A DNA stretch of 64,000 nucleotides. Source: Actinomadura macrotermitis (GTDB lineage: Bacteria > Actinomycetota > Actinomycetes > Streptosporangiales > Streptosporangiaceae). Position numbers and translations under genes: made by a program. This document shows positions 24,659 through 35,600 of the stretch, in pieces. The notes beneath the pieces are model-generated. The model was not told the DNA's origin. It searched no databases and saw nothing but the letters and a program-made list of their open reading frames with translations. The stretch is taken from assembly GCF_009604375.1 (NCBI RefSeq), contig NZ_WEGH01000003.1, positions 1 through 64,000 of the forward strand, read 5' to 3'. Numbering within the stretch: the stretch's first letter is position 1; every line of letters begins with the position of its first letter.

Positions 24659-26146
24659 ATGCAGCAGACCAGTGCGCCGGTACGGGCTGGGACGCCGGAC
24701 ACGCTCCGCCGTGCCGTACCGCTCTGGCCCCTGCCGGCTCTGCTGACCCTCGCGATCGGCCTCTGGCGGATCGACGGGCCCTCGTACTGGCGGGACGAGT
24801 CGGTCGGCGTCGTCGCCGGGCACGGCTCCCTCAGCGCCCTGTGGGCGTTCCTGCACGAGGTGGACGCGGTGCACGGCGTCTACTACGCCTTCCTGCACCT
24901 GGTCACCTTCTTCGGAACGGACGAGATCACCACCCGCCTGCCCTCCGTCTTGGCCATGGCGGCGGCTTCCGCCGGAATCGCCGTCCTGGGCCGCCGCCTG
25001 ATATCCCCGGCGACCGGCCTGTACGGCGGCCTGCTCTACGGCCTGCTGCCGATCACCAGCCGGTACGCGCAGGAGGTCCGCCAGTACGCCCTGGTCAGCG
25101 CCGGAGCCGTCCTGGCGACCTACCTCCTGGTGCGGGCACTGGAGAGCGACCGCCCCTCCCCGCGCTGGTATCTCGCCTACGGGGCCTGCATGGGCCTCCT
25201 GGGCTGGTTCCACCTCTACGCGCTGTTCCTGCTGAGCGCGCACCTGTTCGCCCTTGTGGCGCTCCCCCGCGAGAAACGCCTCCGGCACACCCTGGCCTGG
25301 CTCCTCTCGGTACTGCTCGCCCTCGCCATGGTGCTTCCGCTGGTCCTGGTGGCACGCGGCCAGGAAGGGGCCCAGGTCTCCTGGCTGAGCGCGCCCCCGG
25401 CAACGGCGCCCTACGACTTCGGACTGGAGACGACGGGCAGCCCCCTCCTGCTGATCGTCTTGGTGGCACTGGCCGTCCTCGGCGTCATCGGAAACACCGG
25501 CCGGAACGCGGTCCTGCTGGCGGCCTGGCCGATCGCCCCGCTGCTGACGTCCATCGCGATCTCGCTGGCCCACCCCGTCTACCACCCGCGCTACGTCCTG
25601 TACTGCGTGTGCGGCCTGGCCCTGGCGGCCGGCGCAGGGCTAGAGCTCCTGACGCGGCGGCTCCGATATGGCCAAGTGGCGGCGCTGGCCGCCCTGACCT
25701 GCGCCGCAGCCCTGACAGTGCCCACGCAACTGGCCCTGCGCGAGCCGCACAGTCGTCCGGACGACCTGCGGAGCTTCTCCGCCCTCCTGCGGCAGCAGGC
25801 ACGCCCCGGCGACGCCGTCGTCTTCATCCCGGCCTATCGCGAGAAGTTCGTGACGGCCTACGCGGACGCCTTCACACGCCTGCACTCCCCCGGCCCGACC
25901 GACCTGCCGCTGGACCGCTTCCGCGCCTTCCTCGACAAGGAATCACGCATCTGGGTCGTCGAGGTCCCCCCGCCGGGACACCGCTACCGCTCCCCGCTCC
26001 CCCGCCGCGACCTCAAGGCATTGCAGGCGGACAAGCGCTTCACCCACGGCGGCACCCAGAAGTTCGGCGGCCTCACCCTGACCCTGTACGAACGCCGTGG
26101 TCCGGGCCGGCCTGCCGGAAGCAGACCGGCCCGGCACATCACTTAG
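24659..26146 (+). CDS. GT39/ArnT-like membrane glycosyltransferase
   Basis: A 495-residue polytopic membrane protein with about ten hydrophobic segments. Its first periplasmic loop carries WRDES (residues 44-48), the acidic DE pair typical of GT-C glycosyltransferases using polyprenyl-phosphate sugars. The pattern TRLPSVLAMAAASAGIAVLG and the YAQEVRQYALVSAGAVLATY segment are typical of the PMT_2/GT39 group. The last 150 residues are a soluble C-terminal domain. It is the only rightward gene in the left part of the island. Its last 8 bases overlap the end of the convergent secreted-protein gene. A glycan target cannot be named; modification of the secreted neighbours is possible but speculative. 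Confidence 0.85.
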   Translation: MQQTSAPVRAGTPDTLRRAVPLWPLPALLTLAIGLWRIDGPSYWRDESVGVVAGHGSLSALWAFLHEVDAVHGVYYAFLHLVTFFGTDEITTRLPSVLAMAAASAGIAVLGRRLISPATGLYGGLLYGLLPITSRYAQEVRQYALVSAGAVLATYLLVRALESDRPSPRWYLAYGACMGLLGWFHLYALFLLSAHLFALVALPREKRLRHTLAWLLSVLLALAMVLPLVLVARGQEGAQVSWLSAPPATAPYDFGLETTGSPLLLIVLVALAVLGVIGNTGRNAVLLAAWPIAPLLTSIAISLAHPVYHPRYVLYCVCGLALAAGAGLELLTRRLRYGQVAALAALTCAAALTVPTQLALREPHSRPDDLRSFSALLRQQARPGDAVVFIPAYREKFVTAYADAFTRLHSPGPTDLPLDRFRAFLDKESRIWVVEVPPPGHRYRSPLPRRDLKALQADKRFTHGGTQKFGGLTLTLYERRGPGRPAGSRPARHIT

Positions 26147-28478
26147 CCGGTGGCGGAGCGGGCAGCGTCACCTTGCGGAAGGCCAGTGCGCTCTTGGCCA
26201 GTGCACTGCCGGCCGCATCGACGTAGTAGAGGCGGCTGCGCTGATCCGCGTCCCGGGCCACGAACCCCCAGGTCGGCCCCGAGGTGTTGGTGTAGGTGAA
26301 GGCGACCGGATCGGTGGCCGCGCTGAACGTGTCATCGGAGGTTTGGGCCTGCACCCAGTCACGCCACGTCCCGGAAGCCTGCGCCGTTTCACCGGAGCTC
26401 CAGAGGCGGCCGTCGGCGGCACGGGCGACGACCTCGGTCTTGCCCGCGGGGCTCAGCAGGGCACTCGGCGAACCCGCGGCCTTGAACGTGCCGACCTGGT
26501 CCCAGGCGGCGGGGAAGTCGCCCGAGTCATCCTGGATCTTGGTGACGATCGAGTCGTCGGAGGACCGCGCGAAGATGCGGACCTTCCCGCCCGGGTACTT
26601 CACCAGGGAAGGCGTCCCCTTCAGACCGGAACCGCCGAGGCTGGCGCACTGCGACAGCACGCCGCCGGTGTAGAGGGCCGTCTTGAGGTCGCCCGCCGAG
26701 TCGAGGGCGAACACCCGGACGCCGTTGCCCACCTCGATCGCGGCCGGGGTGCCGGTCAGCCCGCTGAAGCCCAGCCGCACCCAGGAGCCGTAGGTCCCGT
26801 TCGCGTCCTTCTGCGGGAGCGCCCACAGGACTCCCGAGCCGTCCACGGCGAAGGCCACCAGGGTGTCGCCGTGGCGGACGAGGGTGGCGTGCGAGGCCAT
26901 GGCCTGCGGGACGTCCGCCCAGTCGCCCCACTCGAACAGGTCCCCGGTCTTCTGGGGCCTGGTCCACACGTCGCCGCTGGTGTTGTGCGCCGCGATCTGC
27001 AGGCGGCCGTCGGCCTGCTCGGCCATGCCGGGGGTGCCGGTGAACGCCTCGTTGCCCGAGATCGCCGTCCACTGGAGCGAGTTGAAGGAGTCGGGGTCCT
27101 GCCGGCCGTGCATGAGGCGGCCGATGTTGTCGGTGTAGACGTACTCGATCATGCCCAGGCTCGTGCCCTGCTGTGCCGACCGCTGCAGCACGTTCGTGGC
27201 GGAGAAGGACTCCACCGGGAGCGACGCGGCGGCCCGTGCCGGAGCCGGGGCCGAGGTGCATCCGGTGGAGGGGACGAAGTAGGCGTAGGCGTCCAGGGAC
27301 ACCGACACCGCCGAGGGGCTCGGGTTGCTGATGATGATCTTCCCGTCGGCGCCGGGCTTGGCGTTGACGAAGCCCGCGTTGTACCGGTCGGCCGTCGGGT
27401 AGCCGACCGTCCGGGTGCCGGGCGGGGTCTCGCCCGAGGGGTACACCCTCACGTAGCCGGTGTCGGCGCTGCGCACCGAGATGTTGAGCCCGACCGCGGA
27501 GACGCCGGTGGCGGGCACACCGCCCTTGCCGAGCGGGGCGAACGCGTACGTGCCGTTGGCCGCCACGTTCACCGGGCCGAGGACCCGGGCCGGGGTCAGC
27601 GGACGCTCGACGCCCCCGGCGAGGGACGCCTGCGGCGAGGCGTAGTAGCCCGACACGTCCGCCCAGATCTTGGCCGCCGTCGTGCCGAGGTTGCCGATGG
27701 TGACCTTCCCGTCCGGGCCCAGCTTGCCGATCACCAGGTTGTCGCGGTAGTTGCCGGCCCACAGGGTCAGGTCGGTGCCGACCTGGTTGCCGGTGTCGGA
27801 GGGGTGCACGGTCAGCCGCGTCGCCGCGGTGGCCGAGCCGGTCAGCGTGAAGACCACCTCGGACACGCCGGAGGAGGGCACGCCGCCCTGCCCGAGCGGC
27901 GAGAAGGTGTAGGAGCCCTGAGCCGGCACCGTCACCCCGTTCAGCACGCGCGCCGGGGACAGGGCCGTGAAGGTGGAGCCGGCCGTCGTCCCGGCACTGG
28001 TCAGCGTGTAGCCGTGCACGACGGCGTACACGGTCGCAGCCGTGGGAACGTTGCCGAAGTTGCCTATCTTGATGGCACCGTCGGCGCCTACCTTCACGGG
28101 CAACAGGTCGTGGTTGTAGCCACCGGCCTCGTACAGGCTCCCCGAGACACCCGGCCGGGTCCCGTCAGAGGGATACGGGACCAGTGCCCCGTCAGCGCTC
28201 CCGGTGCCCTTGACCGCGAAGTCGATCCATACCGTGTCCAGCCCGGAAGCGGGCAGCCCGCCCACCCCGGCGACCTTCACCGTCAGGGTCGCACTGGCGG
28301 CGATGCTCGCACCGCTCAGCAGTTGCGCCCGAGCGGAATGGAACTGTCCCGCCGCAGCCGGCACCGCCGGCGCCACCCGCTGGGACGGACCGGCCTCAGC
28401 AGCCGGAATCCCCGCGCCGAAGGCCGCCACAACGGCCATGACCAGCGCGAGAAGGACCTTGTGTATTCGTTGTCGCAT
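26139..28478 (-). CDS. secreted protein with N-terminal repeats and C-terminal beta-propeller (PLL-like)
   Basis: A 779-residue exported protein. A signal peptide is visible (MRQRIHKVLLALVMAVVAAF, cleavage near AAEAG). Residues about 40-420 contain three copies of a roughly 125-residue unit. Each has PARVL, then a FSPLGQGG or FAPLGKGG motif, a VSEVVFTL-type strand, YPS or HPSDT, and VTIGNLGTTAAKIWADVSGY-type ends. The C-terminal 350 residues are short repeated blades (GTPGMAEQADGRLQIAAHNT and similar), resembling PLL-type or fungal-lectin-like propellers. The role is unknown; carbohydrate or surface binding is a reasonable guess. I prefer the ATG at 28478 to any upstream start because it opens a clean signal peptide. 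Confidence 0.8.
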   Translation of the reverse strand: MRQRIHKVLLALVMAVVAAFGAGIPAAEAGPSQRVAPAVPAAAGQFHSARAQLLSGASIAASATLTVKVAGVGGLPASGLDTVWIDFAVKGTGSADGALVPYPSDGTRPGVSGSLYEAGGYNHDLLPVKVGADGAIKIGNFGNVPTAATVYAVVHGYTLTSAGTTAGSTFTALSPARVLNGVTVPAQGSYTFSPLGQGGVPSSGVSEVVFTLTGSATAATRLTVHPSDTGNQVGTDLTLWAGNYRDNLVIGKLGPDGKVTIGNLGTTAAKIWADVSGYYASPQASLAGGVERPLTPARVLGPVNVAANGTYAFAPLGKGGVPATGVSAVGLNISVRSADTGYVRVYPSGETPPGTRTVGYPTADRYNAGFVNAKPGADGKIIISNPSPSAVSVSLDAYAYFVPSTGCTSAPAPARAAASLPVESFSATNVLQRSAQQGTSLGMIEYVYTDNIGRLMHGRQDPDSFNSLQWTAISGNEAFTGTPGMAEQADGRLQIAAHNTSGDVWTRPQKTGDLFEWGDWADVPQAMASHATLVRHGDTLVAFAVDGSGVLWALPQKDANGTYGSWVRLGFSGLTGTPAAIEVGNGVRVFALDSAGDLKTALYTGGVLSQCASLGGSGLKGTPSLVKYPGGKVRIFARSSDDSIVTKIQDDSGDFPAAWDQVGTFKAAGSPSALLSPAGKTEVVARAADGRLWSSGETAQASGTWRDWVQAQTSDDTFSAATDPVAFTYTNTSGPTWGFVARDADQRSRLYYVDAAGSALAKSALAFRKVTLPAPPPAK

Positions 28479-28890
28479 GACCTCACCTATCGACGGACCC
28501 GCCCTCGGGGTCCTCGAAAGGAAGATCACTCAAATCCCGGCCGCCCACAGGTGATCACAAGTGAACACTGGGCGAAATATCCCAACATGAACCTATAAAT
28601 AGTTCACCAACCAGAGAACCGACGGCAAATCTTCTGCTGCACATGACCTCGACCGGCCCTTATTCGAACACCGCGACCATGTCGGCTCGACGCTTCCCCC
28701 CGGAGCTCTCGCCACTCTTAGCAGCCGCTCGACCTGAGCCGTTCCCTGGATTGCCGGTCCGACACCAGGAGGCAGTACCCGGGCGATGCTCTGACCGCAT
28801 AGAAAAACAGCGCAATACAGGTACGCCATCGACCGACCGACAGGACGCCGCCAGGCGTCCACCATCGCCCCCTCCCCAAAATGAGATAAT
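28479..28890. other. AT-richer spacer in the island
   Basis: About 410 bases between the immunity candidate and the secreted-protein gene, with visibly lower GC than its surroundings (28555-28640 and 28870-28910). A 91-codon open frame on the minus strand (28593-28865) shows no coding pattern or recognisable motif, so I do not call it. A GGTGATCAC sequence at 28550-28558 lies upstream of the secreted-protein gene. Confidence 0.4.
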
Positions 28891-29322
28891 TTAAAAACGA
28901 TAGATATTCCCCTTGACCTCCTCTGGGCCTATCTCCTCCGCAAGGAGCGGACTGGGAGAGCCACCTCCACCCGAGATGTGAGCCCAGAACACCACGCCGG
29001 CGACCACGTAGTCCGAGGCGAGCGCCGCCCCTAGAAGGAACATCCTTCCACGGCGCCACGTTGCAGCGACCCTTCGCTCCTCTCGCTGCATCACTTCGGG
29101 ATCGGCCACCCGCAAGTTGAGACCGAGATAGAGATCAGCGAGCGAAAAGTACGCTACATCCTGAAAGAGGATGTCGATCACCTTCGGAGCTTCTTCGCTT
29201 TCAGGATCCCCCGCGAAGCCCCGGACGAGCAGTTTGCTGTGCCCGGCACCGATCGCCCAAGGCTTGAACCGACCCTCGAGGACGAGCGGCAGGCTTCCAC
29301 TGATCGTCGGAGTGCTCGTCAT
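28891..29322 (-). CDS. candidate immunity protein of the RHS toxin
   Basis: A 143-residue soluble protein without signal peptide or membrane segment. Its ATG (29320-29322) overlaps the toxin's TGA in an ATGA, so it is translated immediately after the toxin. This placement is the standard arrangement for immunity genes of polymorphic toxins and is the main evidence. The sequence (LVLEGRFKPWAIGAGHSKLL, VIDILFQDVAYFSLADLYLG, MQREERRVAATWRRGRMFLL) alternates short strands and one long helix. I do not recognise a named immunity family. Codon use is less GC-rich than the RHS core, like the toxin tip it should neutralise. Confidence 0.75.
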   Translation of the reverse strand: MTSTPTISGSLPLVLEGRFKPWAIGAGHSKLLVRGFAGDPESEEAPKVIDILFQDVAYFSLADLYLGLNLRVADPEVMQREERRVAATWRRGRMFLLGAALASDYVVAGVVFWAHISGGGGSPSPLLAEEIGPEEVKGNIYRF

Positions 29323-29678
29323 AGCGGCGCCCAGTCGTTGAGTCGGCGGTTGAACCGGTAGAAGTTGACCCGGTCCATCATCCCCGCCGCATCGACCTCC
29401 AGCAACTCCCACTGAGTGTCGAGCAGACTATGCGGTTGGGCGGCTTTCGCAGCGGCCAGCGCCTTTTCCGCTCCCCTGTTCGCCCCGGGAAGCCCGTCGA
29501 GCATGAACGAGATGTTCCCCTCACCCCGCGAGGATCTGGCGATCGCCGCCTTCACCTCGTCCTTCCACGAATCACTCCTCGCTCCGAGGAGATGGCGCGC
29601 ACCGACTTTCTCCGCGAAACCCTTAAGATCATATTCACGTCTTCCGAGGGCGACATGGTCCAGGGGCCCGATGAAGCC
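29319..29678 (-). other. C-terminal toxin domain of the RHS protein (residues 3165-3284)
   Basis: Follows the HINT VHNC exactly. Key features: DHVALGRREYDLKGFAEKVG, ARHLLG, FMLDGLPGANRGAEKALAAA, WELLEVDAAG and VNFYRFNRRLNDWAPL at the end. Histidines at domain positions 9, 30 and 84 and acidic residues around them could be catalytic, but I cannot assign a family with confidence. The stretch is less GC-rich than the RHS core, with a change close to the HINT end. Confidence 0.65.
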
Positions 29679-32600
29679 GCCGCAGTTGTGAACGAGCACC
29701 GGTGCGGCGCCCGCCAACGTGTAGTACGTGTGGGTGTGGTCGACGGTCAGGTTGTAGACGCGCCGCTGCTCTGACCATTTGGCGATCGCGGTGATCTGGA
29801 CACGGGTGCCGGCGCTGGTGCGCAGCCACATCCCGGGCTTGAGCTCGTCGGCCTTCAGCCACTTGCGCAGGCTCGCCACCCAGAACGGGTGGCCGTCGGT
29901 GGCGATGACGACGCCGGTCTTCTTGCCCCGTTTGCCGTCGGTGTCGACGGTGATCTGAACCAGGTTCTTCTCACCCGAGCCGACGATGGTGTCGGTGACC
30001 GGCTGGGTCGTCGTCTTGCCGGTCGTGGGGTCGGTGGCGACGACCCTGTCGCCGATCTTGATGTCCTCGATGCTCTTCGTACTGCCGTCGGACATGAGGA
30101 CCGGAGTGCCTGAGGCAAAGCTGTTGCTGCAGCGTCTGAGAAGGCCGTTGCCTATGGCTCGGGCTTCCGCGCCGGCAGCTGAGCGGGCCGCTTGGCCGCC
30201 GGCGCGCAGGCCGCCGCCTCTGAGCACGACGCCGAGGCCCGCCTTCAGTCCTGCGCCCCCGATGGATCCGAGGCCGCCGGTGATGCCGCCGATGACCCCG
30301 TCCCTCAGGGCGTTGAGGCCCATCTCCTTCCAGGAGTGGCCGCCCTCGACCAGGTCGTGGACGAGGGAGCCCGCCGCGCCGGCCAGGGCGCCGCAGGCCA
30401 CCGCGCCGACGCCCGTCCAGCCGATGGCGGCGCCGCAGCCCGCGCCGACGATGAGGCCGGTGGCGATGCCGGCTATGTCGGCCACGTGGTTCTGGGCGAA
30501 CTGCGACACCGCGTGGGCGGCGTTGGAGACCTCGTGGATGACGGCGCCCGCCTGCTTGACGGCGGCCTGGTAGAGCTGGCCGACGGCCTTGGCCGAGTCC
30601 TTGATGATGTTCTTGACGAACGAGGTCAGCCCGGCCGGCAGGTGCGGCGTCATCGAGACGAGCTTGCTCAGGCCCGTGTAGAGGGGTTTGACCGCCGCCT
30701 TGAGGACGTCGAGGGTGCTGTGCGTGGCGGCGTAGTGGATCGCGCTTCTGGCCTTGGCCGTGATGGCCTTGGCTCTGGCCACGGCTGCGGCTTTGGCGCG
30801 TGCTGCCCGTTGTGCCCAGTCCGATGCCAGGCTCTTGGCATTGTTCCAGAGCGTGCGCCCGTAGTTGACGGCCTGGCTGACCTTCTTGCTGACCCATCCG
30901 CCGAAGCGTTTGGCGGCGCCGATGACCGGTTTGATGACGTAGTTGTAGATGGGCTTGATGACGTTGTTGTAGATCGGCTGGACGATGTTGCGGTTGACCC
31001 AGCCCCCGACCTTCTTGCACCAGCCGCAGGACGGCCAGTTGCCGGTGTCGTCGTCCAGGGTCATCGGCGAGCCGGCCGCGTAGGTGTAGCGGTTGGCGTA
31101 GACCGAGTCGCCGCTGGAGTAGTCCACGCTGTCGCGTGAGTCGAACGTGCCGCTGGACGGGTCGTACCAGCGCGCCCCCATGTTGACCTGCTTGGTCGAG
31201 GGGTCGGTCCAGTCGCCCTGGTAGCCGATCTGGCCGAGGTTGCCGCCCGACGTCTGGGCGATGACCTGGCCGTAGGGCGAGTAGGCGGTGGACTCGGTGA
31301 GGCCGGTCAGCGTCGTGTCCGCCGGGTCGATGTCGCCGACGACGTCGCCGTGCTTGTCGCTGAAGGCCAGGCGCTTGGCGGTGCCCTGCGCCATCGCCAT
31401 CAGTTCGCCGGCGGGGTCGCGGGCGTAGGAGGTCGTGCCGTCGTAGACCGGGTCGTCCTCCGTGCCGGCGTAGGCGAAGTCGGTGCCGTTGCGGGAGGCG
31501 GTGCGGTCCAGGCTGTCGTAGGTGAAGTTCGTCGTGCCTTCGGAGATCAGCCGGTCGAAGGCGTCGAAGGTGAACTTCTCGGTGTAGCCCGAGCTGGTCT
31601 TGGAGTCGATGGTGCCGCGCGGGCTGTAGGTGTAGGTGTAGTCGCCGTCGGACTGGAGCCGGTTGCGGGCGTCGTAAGTGGCGGTCTTCGGGCCGTCGCG
31701 GGTGCGGTTGCCCGAGTCGTCCCACTCGTACGGGGTGGTCTTCTCGCCGTTCTTCCAGGAGGTGAGGCGGCCCGCGAAGTCGTAGGTGTAGGTGTTGGTG
31801 CCTGCGTCGGCGGTGCCCACCGTCTTCTTGCCGGTGAGCCGGTCGTCCTTGTCGTAGTCGTAGTCGATCGAGGCGACCGTGGCCCCGGCGCCGTTCTTCA
31901 GCACGTCCGACGACAGCCGGCCGTAGTCGTCGTAGCCGAAGGTCCGCATGCGGCCCGCGCCGTAGTCGATCGTCTTCGGCATGCCCGCCGCGTCGTATCC
32001 CAGGGTCTGGGTGACGCCGGTGATCCCGTCGGTGACGGTGGCGATCCGTCCCTTGACGTATCCGTAGGTGGACTTGCCGGCCCGGTCGTCGCGGCTGGTG
32101 AGCCGGCCGTCGCCGTCGTAGGCGAAGGCGGCCTTGCCGGACGGGCCGTCGGCGGTGATGAGCGCGCCGCGGTCGTTGTAGCCGAAGACGTTGGTGCCGC
32201 CCGGGGCGTCGGCCTTGATCAGGCGTCCGGCCTGGTCGTAGGACAGGACGCGGTCGGTGGTGGCCGCGCCGCCGCCGGTCTCCTTCACCAGCCGGCCCGC
32301 GTCGTCGTAGGTGCGCTGGCGGGTGATGCCGCCCGGCGCCGTCGTCTTCACCGGGTCGCCGTTGATGTCGTAGGCGGCGGTCCAGGTGCGGTCGGCCGCG
32401 GACGGGTGGGACGGTGTGGACGGTTCGACGACCGACTCGGGCAGCCCCAGGGTGTTGACGGTGAAGACGGTGGAGTTGCCGCGCCCGTCGGTGTAGCGGG
32501 TCCGGTTGCCCGCGGCGTCGTAACCGAACGACGTGGTGATCGATTTGGTGTCGTCGACCGGCTCGACCTGCCGGATGAGCCGGTTTCCGGCGTCGTAGTC

Positions 32601-35600
32601 GTAGGTCGTGGTGCGCTGCTCGGGGTCCGTGCTCGCGATGAGGTTCCCGGTCGCGTCGTAGCGGTAGGTCTGGGCGCGCAGCACCGTGTTGTCCGGTTTG
32701 AGGTCGTACTCCCCCGCGACCTGGCCGAAGTCGTCGTAGTCGATGCGCGAGGTGCGGCCGAGGCCGTCGGTGGTGCGCACCCTGCGGCCGGTGAAGTCGT
32801 AGCCGAACTTGGTGGTGACGCCCGACGGGTCCTTGGCCTCGATGGGCTCGCCGACCGCGTTGTAGGCGGCGGTGCTGACGGCCCCGGTCGGGCTGGTGGT
32901 GGAGGCGAGGTTGCCGGCCTCGTCGTAGACGTAGCGGGTGGTGAAGTTGTCGAGCTGCGGGCGCCGCTCGACCTGGGTGACCGTCTGCTGCCGGTCCATG
33001 TCGTCGTAGGTGGTCTCGACGCGGGCGCCGTTGGGGTCGGTGACCGACAGGACCTCGCCCGTCCGGGTGTAGGTGTAGTTCCATACGGCCCGGTCGCCGT
33101 TGGTCCCGGTCGGCTCGTCGCGCTTGGTCAGCCGGCCGAGGCGGTCGTAGGTGTAGCGGGTGGAGCGCTGTTCGGCGTCGATGCTCTCCACGACGTTGCC
33201 GGCGGCGTCGTACTTCTGCCGCGTCGTCGGGGTGATCGGTGTGCTGGATCCGGGCGGGGTATAGGTGGGCGAGGTGGTCTCCGTCGGCCGGCCGAGCACG
33301 TCGTAGGACGTCCGGGTCACGTTGCCGAGCGCGTCCTTGGTCGCGACCGTCTCGCCGTAGGCGTTGTAGCCGACGGCCTGCACCGGGGTGACGTCCTGGG
33401 CGGGGCCGCCGTTGCTCTCGGCGGAGACCTTGGGCGCGGTGAGGCTGACCTGGCGGCCCAGCTCGTCGTAGCCGTACGTGGTCGTGTAGGCGGCCTTGTC
33501 GGCGCCGTCGACGTTGCCGCGGGGGTCGGTCCGGGAGGTCTGCAGGCCGCGCTGGTCGTAGGTGAAGGAGGTGATCCTGGTGGTGGTGCCCGAGGTCTGG
33601 ATCTGCTTGGTGAGGTTGCCCGACAGGTCGTAGGTCATGTCGACGACCTCGGGGGCGGTGGAGACGATCCACGGCACGTTGGACACGGCGCCGCTGGTCG
33701 TCGTCCTGGTGACGTTGCCGTTGAGGTCGTAGGCGAACGCGGTCCGCCTGTTCAGGCCGCCGGGGTCCTGGACGACGGCGGCGACGGTCCCGTTGGGGTT
33801 GATGCTCTTGTCCGTGACGGTCGTCCCGTTCGCGGTCGTCTGCCGCAGCAGGTTGCCCGCGCCGTCGTAGGTCTGGCTCTCCAGGACGTAGTCGCGGACG
33901 CTGCCGTCGGGGGCGTGGTAGTTCGTGAGCGTCTTGCTCTTGGGCAGGTCGTCGTTGTAGTAGGCGAACTCGACGCGGCGGCCCATAGCGTCGGTGTTGC
34001 GGACCATCCGCCCGGCGAAGTCATAGGCGTAGGAGTCCACGACCAGGTAGTCGCCCTTGCCCGGGTCGCCGGCGCCGTCCGGGTCGCCGTCCCAGTCCCG
34101 CAGCCGCACCTCGGCGATCATGTTGCGGGCGGTGTAGCCGTACTCGTAGCGGTTGCCGCGCGGGTCGACCATCCAGGTCTTGTTGCCGAAGCGGTCGTAC
34201 CCGTAGGAGGTCTCGCCGCCCACCGGGTCGGTGACGCGTTCGACCCGCCCGTATTCGTCGTACTCGTAGGTCGTCTTGCGCGGCGCGTCGCCGCCGAGCA
34301 GATCGCTCGCCTCCGTGGTGAGGGCGTTGCCGTCGGCGTCGTAGGTGGTGACGGTGCGCGTCTGGTGCTTGGTCCCGTTCACCGCGTCGGTCGTAACGGG
34401 CGCGGTGGTGACGGTCGGCCGCGACAGCGCGTCGTAGGCGTAGGTCGTGGTGACGCCGTTGGGATAGGCGTCGTTGGTCGCGGTCTCGGAGATCTTTCGG
34501 CCGAGGGCGTCGTAGGTGAACGTGGTGATCTGACCGGACGGCTCGGTGACGCGGGCCAGGTCCCCGTTCTGGAAGTAGGCGTACTTGGTGACGGCCTGCC
34601 GGGGATCGGTGGTGGTCAGCGGGAGGCCGGGGGGCATGCTGCCGCCGCCGACCGCACTCTCGGCGCCGGAGGTGTAGGTGTGCTTGACGGTGGCCCCGTC
34701 GGGCCCGGTCTGGGAGACCAGCTGCCCGGTCGGGTGGTAGGTGTAGGTGGTCCGGTACCGGTTGTCGGTCGGCCCGGAGGAGCGGCCGTCGCGTTTCTCG
34801 GTCGGCAGGTCGTTGCGCGGATCGAAGGGGTCGGTCGGCGCGGCCGGGTAGGTGGTGTACTCGGTGTAGCACTCGTCCTTGGTCCGGCAGGTCTTCTTGG
34901 TGACGACGTTCCCGCGGTCGTCATAGGTCAGGTAGACCGAGTCGCCGTTCTCATTGGTGATCGTCTTCTGATAGCCGCGGTCGTCGTAGTCGAAGGTGCG
35001 GATCGCCATGCCGTCGAGATTGTGCCCCTCGAACACCGGGCCGTTGGCGGTGCCCGGGATCGTGGTGCAGAACTGCGGGTCGCCCGGATCGGGGGTGGAG
35101 CAGATGGTGGAGGGCGGCGAGGTCTGCGGGGAACTCGGGGTGGGGTCGGCCTTGTCCTCGTCCTTGATGCCCAGCCCGGTCGGCGTTCCCGACCGGATCA
35201 TGCGGCCGGCCAGCGCGTCGTACTCGTACAGGTAGGGGCGGTCGGAGGGGTCGCGGACCTCCACGCCGCGCCGCAGATCGGTGTCGCCGCCGTAGACGGC
35301 GGGCGCGCCGATCTTCCAGGTGCCGCCGTCGCTGTCGGTGTACTCGGTGATGCGGGCGGTTCCACTGTCGTAGTCCGCCTCGACCGCGGTCCGGCCGCCC
35401 GGGGTGGTGACCTTGGTGAGCTGGTCGGCGGCGGCGGCGCCGTAGCCGTAGTGGTCGGCGACGGCCGCCGCGCCCAGCGGGTGGGCATAGACGGAGACCT
35501 CGTCGATGGCGCCGTTGTAGTGGCGTTCGGCACTGCCGCCCCAGCCCGGCCAGGACGCCGGCGAGTGGACGTTGGCGGCACCGATCTGGTTGTAGGTCAG

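Noticed and set aside
28593..28865. 91-codon minus-strand frame in the island spacer
   Set aside because: No ribosome binding site, no coding bias and no recognisable motif; treated as non-coding.
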